Of a stretch of 64,000 nucleotides of DNA, positions 1 to 13,000 are shown in pieces. The stretch comes from Klebsormidium nitens (Eukaryota; Streptophyta; Klebsormidiophyceae; Klebsormidiales; Klebsormidiaceae), in the NCBI GenBank assembly GCA_000708835.1, contig DF237344.1, positions 1 to 64,000 of the forward strand, in the 5' to 3' direction. A program made the translations under genes and the position numbers. The notes under the pieces are model-generated. The model was given only the letters and a program-made list of their open reading frames with translations, ran no database searches and was not told the DNA's origin. Positions within the stretch are counted from its first letter, which is position 1; the number at the start of each line of letters is the position of its first letter.

Positions 1-2493
1 ACACCACGGCTGAATGCTCAGGTCCTTCTCACATGCTCGGTCGCCATTGTCCTTTACAAGGAAGCTCGTGGAGAACTTGCAACTTGAGAAGCGAGTCACA
101 CTACTCTAGAAGCAAGTAGTTATACTAGCACTACCACTAGGCCGGAGATGGAATTACCCGGTCCCAGATCTACACTCAGCCGGAGGTCCGGCTATCGACC
201 GGGAGTCAACTACTGTCAACCCTAGCATGTGGTCTCTCTCGTGTGACCTAGCCTTGTCACTGGCTATCACTCTACGGTGGGGGATTGCCCTCGTGCGGAC
301 TCGACAGGCCACCGGGGCCTCGGAAACCCCGAAACCTCCGCGTGGATGACACCTGTCAGCCGCCCGCCTTACTCTACCGGACCGCGGCCGCGTGCGCACA
401 ACGTGTTACGGCACCGGCTCCTCACGGCATGGCAACCAGGGAGGTTCTCAAGCTTCTATCTGCTATTTCCTGGTGTTCAAAGCAGACATTCCATTACTAA
501 AAGAAAAGAAAAGCGTTGCCCCTAACGTAAGAACGAGGTTGCGAGCCACAGAAGTAGCCGCCAACAGAGACGGGCCATGTAATGAGTTGGTCAATCAGAT
601 TTCGAAGCCTCAGGGCTGGACAATCAGAAAATCAGCGTTTCAAAGGAGCTGGCATCAATTGTGCACCTCACCAGCCTGAAGTGAGCCAAGTGTATCGTTC
701 CAGCAGCTCTAGGCAAATGTCCTCCATACTCAAAGGCCTTGGGGAAGATGCCTCAGCAGGAGTTGGCGTCCAAAGTGAGCCTGCACAATAGAGCTAGGAA
801 CATCAAACATAGTCAATGTGCCTCGAAAAGTGGAGGGCTGCTATTCTCATAAAGTGGCTCTCATTTGCAAACGTACAGAGTATCAACCAGGAGTCCACAA
901 AACGAAACCACTACGGTGTTGGAGATTCTGGCAGAGGGTCAAGCTTTGTAGAGCGCTTTCAAAAGGATATTTGAATGCCAGAAGCCAATGCTTATTTAAA
1001 AACAAGACAACACAGACAGAGAATCTGTTCAAGCCCTCAGATTTTCTTGCATAGGGCCCCACACGCAGTGAACCAGGGGGCAAACGCAAAGACTACTGAT
1101 CATGATAAGTCCACCCTTTTCATAAACATCAAAATGTTGTCTGCCCTTCTTCTTCTAACATTGGACTCAGGCAGCTCCTTTCGGTGGCACGATAGGATCC
1201 AGTGACCTCCACAGCAACGTTTGTCCCACTTGGAATCTCTTCAGTTGACGAAGCAGCATTGACAATCATATCACTGATGGGGTTTATGGTATCTTGTTTT
1301 GACACCGTCAAAGCTGTAATCCGCATGTCCTCCTGAGCTGCTTGCCCTGCGCAGCTTCACCAACTCATTGAAGTCCCCAGTTTTCACAAGTAGCTGGGAG
1401 CACCTCAAAGACTAAAAACCTTCTTGAAGCAATCTGAGAGCAGAATTTGTGCAATCACCTGATGAAGTGCTGCTCAAGATAAGTGGTAGCCATAGAGCTG
1501 ACTCCTCAACACAGCTTGCAATTCTTCCCCTTTCCCGGCGCTGCACCCGCAGCAGCGCAGGGCGCGAGCCGCCTCAAGTGACATGACACAGATTGTCGCG
1601 AACCTTTTCAACTTCTGCCAATTCCTGTCGTCTTTTTAACGACAAGAAAGGCTTCTGAGAGTCAGACATTGATGTGCGCCTCAGGGGCGCCTCACGAGTC
1701 ATGGTCGCGTTTACTTTAATCGCGACTGTCTGGCCGAGCTGGACCTGGCCCGGGCCGAGCCCTACTAATGACTTGCAAGGCACACGTGGGACCCTCGTGG
1801 TCGACACGTGGCATGATGCCATTTGCTGAAAAGCTTCAAGGTCACGCCTTTATTCAGAAGTCCCATGCCGTCGGGAATTTATTCTCGGCGGACGTTTTAT
1901 TTGGCTGGGGACCGACGGTCGGACGCGCGGCAGGGGGAAAGGATCATTTTTCGCCGGGCAATTTTAGTTTGGGACTTTGCCGTGGACGACTCGGCGGACG
2001 GGGACCTGACCCTAGCTGCTAGCCCGGGCTAGAGTGCGGTCCCATGCCTTTAGGGTTTTGAAGGGCGGATGCTTCCGGGCCTGCCCGGTGATTTGCAATC
2101 TTCGAATGTCGAAAGCAGGACCTAGCAGCCCCAGCATTGTGACCCAAGGAAGGAAACAAGAACCCCCGGTTCTTGCGTGATTGAAACGGGTTGCAGGTAT
2201 CTTGCTGGCAGGTCCAGGCTTCAGCCTCAGGCTGCCACCGTCTTCCAACTTTCAAGAAGACTGACTTCTGCTAGGAAATTGGCGGCAAACAATCAGGTTG
2301 CAAAACATTCAAAGCATTCAGCAAGGAGCATAAGCAAAAGATGGCATTGCTTTCCAAAATCTCTCTACTTGCAGCCCAAGGAAAATAGTCATGGGTTTGC
2401 AGTGAGCATGGAGCATCAGGGCAACACTTAGAAGCTTGTGCTTGGGGGCAGCCTGTGTTCTGCAATTGCTGCGTTTTCAGAGGTCAATTCATC
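1..2493. other. Intergenic, no supported gene
   Basis: I see no recognisable gene in this stretch. Only short open frames occur, with no family resemblance and no consistent chain of splice sites. The last few hundred bases presumably hold the promoter and 5' UTR of the gene starting at 2494. A truncated or very divergent gene at the left window edge cannot be excluded. Confidence 0.6.
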
Positions 2494-5400
2494 ATGCCCA
2501 GGTTCAAGACAGTCCCTGTTCATGTTTCCAGTCCAGTCAGAGTAGCTAGGAAGATGAGCCAAGCTAGTCGGTCCATGCAATCTGCCAGGAAAAGAAAAGG
2601 CTCAGCTTTGGAGGGCAGGGGATCCAAGAGAGCCCGGGCTCTTAGACCTGAGCCTGTTGCAAGTCAGCAGAGGGACACTTTGCAGGAAGAGGTTGTAGAA
2701 GAAGAAGAAGAAGTCACACCCTCTGAGGGCAATTCAGGTTCCAGCTCCAATTCCGAAATGGAGAAGTCTAACTCTGAAGCGGAGAAGACCGAATCTGAGC
2801 AGACCAGCAGTGAGGATAGTGGCGGAGGGGGTCAAAATGGCATTCACCACCAGCAGACAACGGAGTCTTTTGAGCAGGAGGCAGAGTTTGTGCGTGCCGA
2901 TACTTCCGAAGCACACTCTCCTCTTGTCCAAGAGAGTGCTGAAGCGGAAGGACCTCGTAATGCGGCGCCCTCTCCTCGATCGGTGCGGCGCCGACGTGCT
3001 CAGAAGCATGCTCAAGCGGCGGCTGTGAGAAAGGCACCGGCCACAAAGAACAATCAGCGCGGTGCATTGCGAGCATTTCAGGTTTGTATGAAGCTTGAGT
3101 CAGTCCAGTGATTGATGATCTGATGTTGACACAGCCTTGTCATCTGCAGCTTGTTGAGAGCATCAATCTGTTCTGTTGTTTCAGAAGACCAGACTGCCAT
3201 GCCTAAGTCCTGCATCTCAAAGATTGAGTTTCGAGTGCGAAGGTACTAATGCTTGGCAGATGTTTAGAATCTCTCTTCCAATAAAGTTTGACGGATTTAC
3301 AAGGGCAATTGTCAGAGGTTTGTACGTCACAGCCAAAACGTGGGCGCTTCCCTGCACAGTTTGCAACTGATAGGAACAAAGTTGGAAAGATTGGGAAAGA
3401 TTTGAGCTCAGGCAATGTCACTTTTCTTACAGAAGTTCTGGAGAGGTGACCCATATAATCTAGAAGGACAGCAAGAAGTGAATGAGAAGAATGTACGAAC
3501 ATTTTTTGACGAGATCGAAGAAGAGGTGGGTCCCAATTGTCTCAATCAGAATGTAGCTTTGTACAATCTCTGTTGTGGGGGGCACAAGCTCGGACCAATA
3601 TGTGATCCTGTCTTAGAACTTGTTTGTTGTTCCAAGTATCTGCAACCGTTTGCATACTTATGTTTGAGCTGGTAAAGTGATGGTGCTCCAGTGTTGTAGA
3701 ATCCGATCCTGCTCATTCATTCTGACCCTCTATCTCATTCATTTTGACCCTCTTCGCAGCGGAGCCCCACTATCGACAAGTATGTAAAAGGCCTGCAACT
3801 GACCATGCGTCAGATCTGGGCAGCAGCGGGAAAGACAGGCCCTGAGCCCAATATAAGGCGGTACGACGAGGTCAAGCATCGACGGGCTGCGGCAAAAAAG
3901 GCAACCGCTGCACTGAGAAGAAAGTGAGCACAGTCTTTCTGCAAGCAGTTCCGGAAGTCAATCTTTGTTCCTTCAAAGCTTTGCCCATTTGTGTTTATCA
4001 AATTGAGGAGGAACATGCAGGAGGGTTTGTGACATCGTCGTGCTTGCCAGGGGCAACTGATCAGGCTGTCTCATCCTGCGCACCGTGCTTGATAAACAGG
4101 TCTGCTCGATGCTTCTTCCTAAGATCCCCCATGCTTTCAAAGAGGTGTTTTCAAGTATACCGCTAACAACACTGTCCTTTCGCAGGCATGGGTATGACAA
4201 ACAACGTGACAAGCCGGACCGCATCTCGCGTCAAGATATCACCCGCGTCGTCGATCTGATGACAAAGTACCTTTGCCTGACGAAAGAGAAGCTTGCGGAG
4301 CACAAGATGACACGTGGCACGTTGATTAACATGAGGTAGGCTGGCTCCTTCATTTGCATTCTTTACAGGCTAAAAGAGTTATGTTGATTGTCTGCGACCC
4401 GCTCTTGTGTGCTGGTGACGTCATCAAGAACTTCCGGCTTGCGTAACCTGAATTGCTTTCCCGCTTGGAAACACAATTTCTCATCAAGGTTTCAAGCGTC
4501 TTGGATTAAATTGTACAGCTCTGCCCCGTCCAAGCTCACAAAGGTAGTATGGTATCAAATAGTCTGGCAGCATCTTGAAGCTGACGTCAGCAGTCAGCTT
4601 TTGATATCAGCTTGGACTGTTATCTGTAGAGCCACACAACCAGTACTGCTCGCATAGTCACTCAACTGAATTGGCCGCTGTTAAAGATATGATTCGCTGC
4701 GTCGCTGCGTCGGTGGGCATCGGGCCAAGAGCAGATGTCCCCTTCTTCTTTACAGTGCTGTTCTGAATCTTTTGATGTGAAAGGCCTAGAATCGGAAGCA
4801 CAGACCTGCCGAAAAGCTGATAACGTCAGTGCTCAGACACGTCAGCTAGACTTACAGTACCTTCGTGCAGGGCGGACGTGCTTGAGTGGTTCACCACAAT
4901 GACGAGGTTGCAAGACCACCCGTGAGGGCGAGCTTTCTGACCTCAGCATACACCTAGAAGAGGAGATTGGCCCCACCCCCGGGTATACCCTTGACATCAT
5001 CAACGACATCGGGAAGACCAACGAAGTGAGTGGGTTTCGACTCTGCCCGTGGCATAAGCCACAAAGTCATCCAGGCAGCCAGTAAATGCGATTGGAAATT
5101 TCCAGAATAGACAACTCTGCGCGCTCGTGTGTCCCCTTCGTCTCACGTTTCGACTTAGTGATGTAAGTACTGATTATGACTTACCCACCTACAGAACGGC
5201 AATATGGAAGTGACGTCTGTTCTTCAGAACAAGGACGCTGCCATGTGTGCATGGGCTGCCCGCATGCATGCTCTTATCTACAACTGGGCGGTTGCCAAGA
5301 AGAAGAGACCCAAGGCGTGACCCCAAACAGATTGGTGAGATAAGTCCTAAGGTTTTAGGATCTCTTGCCCTTGCCTCGCTCCTGCAGTCCATGTGCCACC

Positions 5401-8400
5401 GTCGACAGGCTCTCATGCTAATTTACTGTGAATGTAGTACTTGCGGTCCTCAGGCTTGGCACCAGATCATTCAGTCTTGCTGTCACGATTCTTCCCACTT
5501 GTAGCTCTAGCTTGGATATGAAAGTCAGTGCTCATGTCATCCTTCTCGGACCCTACATCTCCTGCGTCGTGCGTGCAGGTACACCTGGAAGAAGTCGCCG
5601 GGGCGGAAAGGGGAGGAGGCAGGGTACAGCTACTCGACGCAGCGGAAATACATCCAACACTTCATGAAAGTGCTGGGCATCGAGCATCGACTCGCGGAAA
5701 GCGACGCACGTCGGCCGTCGCCATGGTGCTCGCAAAGCCGCGATCTGGTAAGTTACGACCAGCAACCTCATCAGCTGCGGGACTTCAGTTGTTTCTTAGA
5801 CAGTCTTTGGAAGAGACTGAAAGACTTCAAGCTCACAACACTTGTACTGGTTTCTGCATGTATGAAACGACTTTGTGTCCCCCAATCGACCGTGGCTGGT
5901 TGCGGCCCCGCTTGTCCAAGTTGCTATCGTTTGTGGATTCAAGGCTATGCGCTCGAGCTGGAAACTGTGAAACATGCCTGAAACATGTGGTCAAACATGT
6001 TTGCAGGGCGTCACGCGGCCCGACGTCAAGAAGTACGCTCGATTTACAACAAATCGCAGCGACCACTTTTCGCGGTCGTATGCCCAGGACTCCCCGATGA
6101 CCCTCCAGTTCGGGATGGCCGGGTTTCGTAAAGAGGCGGTTGAGCGCAACTTCACCGATGGGTACCGGCTCGCTAGGTACGCTTGCTGTGCACACAATTC
6201 CGTAGAAGAAAGCAAAGACACTTTTAATGTTGGACGCTGCCCTGGCCGTTTTCGTTCCGTCCGTTTCCTTCCGGTCTCGTTCCGGTTCCGGCCGCGTTCT
6301 CGTTCCGGCTAGTTGTCTCCTGTGCATGGGGTGTGCATGGGGTCCGTTGAGTCAGGCGTATGTGTCTCACCTTTCAAGGTTGACAATCCGCTTCCACGGT
6401 GTGTTCCCTAACGCTCAATTCATTGGTGCAGGCTGATTCCGACAATTCCTCAGGAGCTGTTGAAGAAGTTCTGTCCATGGGTCGAGAAGGAGTATCGAGA
6501 GATCAAGCAGGTGAGCGACCATCCGACGCTTGACAGTTGCCCTCCTTTGATGTATTCGCAGAGAAGGCCGACCGATCTGGTGGCTCTAAATCTTCTCAAC
6601 GTTTTCTCAACTCTTGAAAGGGAGGCCGACCCAACGGCTTGCTCGCCGAAGCGTTTGAGTGTGCTTGCGACGATGCTGAAATCAGGCGAGTACTTCAACG
6701 TTCATCTTTCTGAGTCGTTCTGATTCTGAGCTTCTACCTGCGCCCACTTTCTTTCTCCACATCAACCTGGTGCGTGATACGTCCGTGGTTTATTTGCAGC
6801 GGAATGCAAGTGCGACCCTGGACGGAGATAAACGGGTGACGTCGGAGAACTTCTTCCAGTTCTTGGCGTGCGGAAAAGAAGTCTTCCTCTCAAGTCTTGC
6901 CGCAATGGAGCCGGTGTACCCGAACCTGTGCTTGTTCGAAGACATGAGCTTGTTTGAGAACCGTGCCTGGGTGGAGTACAAGCGAGCGGTCCAAGAAGCT
7001 GATGCGAGTCCTGATCGTTGCCTTCCCCCACGGCAGGATAATCAGGTAGGCAACCGACTTCATTTGCAACTTCAAGGAAAAAGGATTCTGAGAGCCTTCA
7101 CAAAGTCCGAGCTTTTCCAACGTTCTTGTGAGTTCTAAGCAACATTTTTCAGTGCTTTGCGTTTGAGCCTGTCACAACATCTACTCGAAAACCGCCATGC
7201 AGCTTGAATCGCTTCAGAATTCGATGCACTAGACAACGAGACACCCGTTTGGAACGTTTTTCCGGCTGTTTGCAGGGTTGTCAATGGACCATTCATTTTT
7301 CCCTGCCGCTCGTTTTCCATTTTTACATTCTGCTTGAGCGCTGACCACTCGTTCTTAACTTAGTCCTGGCTCCATTCTTGCAGTCTCTGCTTATGACGGA
7401 GCTCCGGAAACACTCCGACCAGCTCGGGGAGCTCTTCCGGGTGTTCCGGGACTTTGCTGCTCGTCGGGAAGGCGCCGGCGTTTCTGACGGCTCGCCCCCT
7501 TCGCCGCACGGACCACCTCCGCCACCGCGGCCAGTCCAAAGGGCGAGAGGCAGCGCGGCAGACGAGCGGCAGCCCGAAACAGGACGTGGGTCCCCGGGCT
7601 GCTTCACATCTCCCCGGGCAGACCCGCCGTGTTCCCCGACAGTCCCGCGTCGCCCCGTCGACAACCGGTGGGCACCCCCGGACTTCAGACCTGAGCTGAG
7701 CGGAGCTCGGTTTGAGCACCGGCGCAACCAGGCGCAGTTTGCGAGCGCGGGTTGGTATCAACCGGGGACAGGTTCGGAGGTTTGACGCGGGTGATGAGCC
7801 GGCCGGGGGACGAGCAACCGGGGGGTTTTCGAGCGGCAGAGAGACCCGGGGAGGGGACGTCAGGGAAGGAACCGGACTTGGGGAGCGGAGAGAAGGGACC
7901 CGGGGGGCGTGGAGAGAACCGGCTAGTCGAGCGCATGGGGACGAAGCACCGGGCGGAGCGGCGGGAATGCGTGCTCATCCGGGGCGGGGTACAGAAACCG
8001 CAAATGGGGCTCAAGGTGCCGAAGAAGTGGGGCTACGTGCTCGGGGAGGAGGCCCAGCCGAAAGCGACGGCGGAAGCGAGGAGGTCTATGAAGAAGGTGA
8101 ACCGGTCCCTGGTCAGCCGTACGTCTATCCGTGGCCGGCATGCAGCACTGTAGTTGATGTGTATCGGGAAATGCACTCCGGTTTTGCCGCGCACATGCCG
8201 GCTCTCGTAGAGTTGGAACGTGCGCATGGCTCTGCGTGGCGACGGGGAAAAGGTCACCGGCAAAGGTTTAACGAGAAGGTACAAATCTGTAAATATGTGG
8301 AGCACATTCAAAGGGAGCACGGTTTTGAGAATGGAGTGACTGCGGTGGACTACCTGTCCGGGAGGTATAAAAGCTTGAAGTCCCTCTTGAAGGATCTGAG

Positions 8401-8449
8401 GGCATTGAAGAAAGCCGGACAAGCAGCGGCTGCTGCACCAGCACCCTAG
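2494..8449 (+). CDS. Crypton-derived protein: Ndc10-like tyrosine recombinase plus GCR1_C domain (possibly decayed)
   Basis: Probable exons are 2494-3081, 3433-3525, 3760-3923, 4186-4335, 4871-5025 (structure uncertain), 5195-5316 or 5334, 5579-5747, 6007-6176, 6432-6510, 6562 to about 6689, about 6800-7045, 7384 to about 7785, and about 7700-8449. The first exon encodes a basic, then acidic, disordered tail. The middle exons resemble the Ndc10 domain II (Crypton recombinase) family: a GKTNENGNMEV segment, then SRSYAQDSPM with the candidate nucleophilic Tyr, then AGF and FCPWVEKEY. The last exon is a good GCR1_C match (TVVDVYREMHSGF, GSAWRRG). Cryptons are DNA transposons that use a tyrosine recombinase, and yeast Ndc10 is a domesticated relative. 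The frame of REGELSDL differs from the upstream exon, TGA 5318-5320 precedes a family-like DW, and the last two exons sit in different frames. It is a decaying element, a domesticated gene with unusual splicing, or a sequence with indel errors. Confidence 0.6.
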
Positions 8450-10004
8450 TCACGTAGAACATACAGAGTCGTCTCGCCAACAATAAACGTAGTACCATGT
8501 AATGTAGTACCACTTTTGTGCTTCTATCATTGATGCTCAGTGCTTGATCCGCATGCTCGTTTAAAAGTTGCAATCAACCTCTCACAACACGAGGCCGTTT
8601 GACAACCTGTCGCAGTTGCGTTATGATTCAATGCAGATGCCCATGGTCTATGTATGCGGCATACAACCAAATATTGAATTCAGCTTTTAGTGCGGTACAC
8701 AATCAACTCTTAAACTCGCCAGCGATTGAAGCGATAACATAGTCAACCTACCAGGTCATTCTGTGCCAATTCTTCAATTGTGCAACGGTTTGGTACCTTA
8801 AACGGCCGTTTGCAAGTTCGATCGGATTGTTGCTTGCCAGAATTTTGAATGCCAGTATTGCCTCAGCCATGGCAACATGCACACATGATGCATAGTGCAA
8901 CTGCTTGAGAATGAATCATACTCAGTGAGCTATGCCACGTAAATTTCTGCGCCGTGCTTCTAGTACGTCTGTTGGATCCTAGCTGATCGCGTCAGGATGA
9001 ATGTAATTCCAGATTCTCTTTTCTCGGCGATTCCTCGGATCATCCCTCTAGCTTCCTTTGAGCCTGTCTTTGTGTATACTTCTGCTGCTGCCGACGTCAC
9101 CGTGACTGGCACACTGATTCATAAGGCCGCGCCGCGCACAACTGCCGCGACCGCCGCAAGCTTATACGTGCGCGCACAGAGCGCGACTGACAGTACGTAA
9201 AGGTACCGTACCGTACTTAGCTTGGTACCTACCTAGGAATTGAAAAAAGCTAGAGCCTAGCTGTACAAGTACTGGTACCGGTAGGTACCTAGGCAGAGGT
9301 ACCTACTACCGTAGTCCAAGGTAATGATTCCGAATAAATAAATAATTATTTGCATTCGGAAAGTCAGAAATTCAGGTTTCCCGTTCGGAAAGTGGAAATT
9401 AGCAAAGATTAAATAATTCTGAAATAGGCTTCGAAAGGCCAAAAATTGCTCAAATCAGCCCTAAAATGCGTCTTCAAGTGTGAACATAGGGCATTCGGAT
9501 TCTGGTCGGAATCCGCATAAGTAATTCCGCATTCCTGGTCGGATTGTTGGAAAATATTACTTGGAAAATCCGTTCGGAATGATCACGTTGGACTACGGTA
9601 CCTACTTCCTATATCGCTCTCCGCCTCATGAGTTGGCGGTATCCCACGAGTACGTACGGTGTACTCTGTACAAGTACGTACCTAATTCGGTAGGCCAATT
9701 TTGAGTTTCGATTCAGGGGGGTCTGCGCAGTAATTGTTTTTATACTGGGGGTAGTAAGGTCCCCATATAGGATCGACGTTGACCCCGTCCGCCCCCGTCC
9801 GACTCCCCGTCGAGCGGGGAGGTTGGACGTACTACCCCCCGGGCCGGCGAAGTTATGATCCTGCTTCGGTACCTGCATGCACATGAAACTTTCCGAAGGA
9901 CGTCCACATTGAATCTGATCCTGAAATCCAGAAGGTCAGTCCTAAGTGGGCCCGGAGCGCACCACCTACTCGAGACATGTAGCCTCAGCGTTTGTGTGTC
10001 TCTT
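8450..10004. other. Intergenic / RST1 upstream region
   Basis: No gene is supported. From about 9195 the sequence becomes rich in GGTACC, CCGTAC and GTACGTAC palindromic words, and it contains the inverted-repeat element at 9307-9600. The final 150 to 400 bases should carry the promoter and 5' UTR of the RST1 homologue. An in-frame upstream ATG at 9855 exists, but the family-like N-terminus starts at 10005. Confidence 0.6.
9307..9600. mobile_element. MITE-like element with 28-bp terminal inverted repeats
   Basis: The left arm 9307-9334 is the inverse complement of the right arm 9573-9600 at 25 of 28 positions (TACCGTAGTCCAA outermost, ATTCCGAA innermost). The element is 294 bp. The 5-bp word CCTAC flanks it directly on both sides, which looks like a target-site duplication, although the surroundings are rich in GGTACCTAC words. 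The interior is AT-rich, repeats TTCGGAA words and has no coding capacity. This fits a non-autonomous DNA transposon just upstream of RST1. I cannot assign a superfamily. Confidence 0.6.
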
Positions 10005-13000
10005 ATGGCGCCCTCCTTTTTCTCCCCTTTCCTCGACCGCCTCTCCCTCCCGCAGCCGGCCCTGCAGCGCGCCGCCGTCCGCAGCATTTTCGCACATTTC
10101 AAAAGAGCGCCCTCCCACGAACAGCCCAGCTCAGCATTGGGTGAGGAGACACTAACCGTCTGCCTAACCCACCGGAGCCCAGCTGTGGTGGACGAGACAG
10201 CCCAGCAGTTAGTGCGCCTGGTTAGCGAGCGCCCGGATCTGGTGGGCAGTGCAAAGGGGGTGGATTTGCTTCTTGCGGGTTTGAGGGAGGTTCCGGCTGG
10301 TGGGGTGGGGCCAATCGTGGGCGCCATTGGGGCAATTCTGCGCCTGTCGTTGGCAGAAAGTTGGGGAAATGCTAGACCCCCGACGTTGGAGGAAACAGCA
10401 GCACAAAACGAGGAAGATCAGCTCAATTTTGCCACTGGCATATCCTTCTTTGACAGACAGCCTAAAAGCTCCGATGGAGTGGTGGTAGCGAGAGCAAATG
10501 CCTCAGAGTCATTTGCAAGCCCAAGCGCGCAAGCCTCCGGGGAACAGCACCCCTTTTACCGGGCGACCCTCCTCAGGGACGAGTGTCAAGAGCCGGTGCT
10601 GCGGCAAGTGGCGATCCTCTTAACACAAGCAGGAACCTCCGGGCACGAGATCGAGGCGCTTCTGCATCTGCGTTCGTTCATCACTTCCGTTCTGCTGCAT
10701 GGGGCTGGGGGGGAGTTCTTCCGTCGGCGCCTCACGAGCGCTTTGGTTGGGATTGCAGCCTCGAGCGGCCCAGGATTGGCGGGGCCGATACTGGAACTGC
10801 TGATATGGCATGCGGGGCTGATGAGAATAGGCACTTATGGGGTGCAAATGGGCTCCGGGGATAACCGAACAGGTCTGCAGGAATCTGTGGCAATCTCAGC
10901 CGCCTTTGCTGAAGATCTGGCTGACCTGATCCAACATCTCAAGGAGAAAGCCGGACAACAAGCTGGAGCGAATCCTTTCTCAAATCAACGATTTCTCCAT
11001 GGCATCAAGGCAAACGCATTCCGCTTGCTTGGGGCGCTTCTCAACGCCGCGTTCGAAGCGCAGGGCGCCGACCTCTCCTCTCTGCCCTTCCTTAACACCA
11101 TCGCTCGCTTAGTGGTTCTCTTGCCCCCAGTGGTGTCAATCCAGCTCCTCCCAGTGTGGGGCTGGCTCCTCTCCAGAGCCCAAATTGAGCAGGAGCAGCT
11201 CTCAATCCTGCGCCTTCTAAGTAGAGCTCTTGAATCAAGTGCCGGTCACAAACCCAGTAGCCCTCCAGATGGAAAAGCCACCGAAACAGAACCGCTTGTA
11301 GCAACTTCAGTTCTGCCCATCCTCCAATTGCTTGCTCTTCCCTCCGGCCTCATCAGAAACCACGCCGTCACAGCCCTGGACAAAGTTGAGGAGATCATGG
11401 CAAGCCCAAAGGCAGAGCGCCAAGTGGCAGCAGGAGGCACCACGGGCGAGAGTCCAGTCAAGGGGGATCCCTTGACAGAACTCTGGTTGATCAGCGGCGA
11501 AGCCAAGCTCGTCTCGTGCCTCAAGACCCTCGTCGCTAGCCTTTGGACCGGAGCCCACGTCCCAGGATTCTCGGGGGAACTTAAAAGCTTCCCATCCTCG
11601 GCAGCCGCCGCCAGTCCAACCCCAGATTCTTTAGACGGCACCGTCTCCTGGCTGGCCGCTCTGGGCGCCCACCTGGAAACCCTCCCGCCGCAAAAGCAGG
11701 GCTCGAAATCGCTGCAGGAAGGCGAGAGGACGCCGTTGGGCGACCTTGTGCGGATAGCGTTTTACGTGGGGGGAGCGCTTATGATGCATCCGGAGGCTTA
11801 TGTGCGGGCGGAAAGTGCAAAGGTGTTGGGGGCCGCTGCCAGGGTGGACCCGGTGCAGGCGGTGCCATTACTGCCAGCTGTCCTGTGGTGGCTGCGTAGA
11901 GAAGAGACCGTGGTAAGAAACCTCAATTTACATCGTCTCTCCTTTGACCTGATTCGGTTTGACAAGTCAGTAAAGACTTGGATCCTGTATATGGAGGGTT
12001 GCCGGAGACACAATGCGCCAAGAGTAGGAGCCCTTGGCACATGACGTCTGCTGTCCTCAGTCGATCGGTTTCTTTCGTGTTTGGTCTTAACATAACTTGT
12101 TTCCAGCTCTTGAGAGGTCCGGCTCTCGAATCTCTCGAGATATGTTTGTGGACGCCTTTCTCTTGATGTCCATGTTGAAAGGACATGTTCGGCCCAAATA
12201 TATTCACGTTCACCAGAGTTTAGGCAAAGTTTAGACTGACAATCGTGGACGGCATGTCGCTCAGACGAACAAAGCTCCTTCTGACGGATAAGCCGCATTG
12301 TGACCAACGGCAATCTTTACTGCTACTCCTGCCGAAATTGGCATAAGATTGCCCTATGAATTGCACAACCCATATCGTCTTCTTCTTTTAGCCTTGTCAT
12401 GCTCCGTTCCAACCATCGCGCAGGAGAATCTCCTTGACCGTCGTCGACTAAACATTAATTTTCTACTCACCTGGCCTTCACTCATGCACTGCCCAATATG
12501 GCAATTGTGAAATCCGGCTGGTTTCTCATACAGGCCCAGCAAGCCGCCTCCCCCGCTGTGCAAGGCAAGCCTAGAGCTTCCCACTCCGTCCAGCTGTCCC
12601 TGCTCTCCATCCTCCCCTCTTTAGGCGCCCACCTGGCCACCGTGGGCCCGGTTCTAAAGTCCCTCCAACCGATGCTCGAGCCCACCGCCGAGCTTCCCCT
12701 GAGAGCCGTCGGATTGCGCCTGCTGAGCCAACTGTGGGCGAATCTGGACCGTTCGTTCCCGCGCCTCCAGGCTGTTCTGATGGCCGGCGTTTCGCTGCCC
12801 AAACCCTCGCAAACCCTCCCCAAACCAGGGTCAGAAAGAGAAGGGATCTACGTGGCGAATCGCCCAAGTGGGCAGTTGAGAAAAGGGAGAGACTCAGCGG
12901 ATTTGGAATGGAACATGGCGCGAGCGGCTTCGATTCGGGGGGTCTGTGGCAAGGATGCGGCGAGGGGGGTGGAACTAGTGCTTGGGATCCAGGCGGCAAT

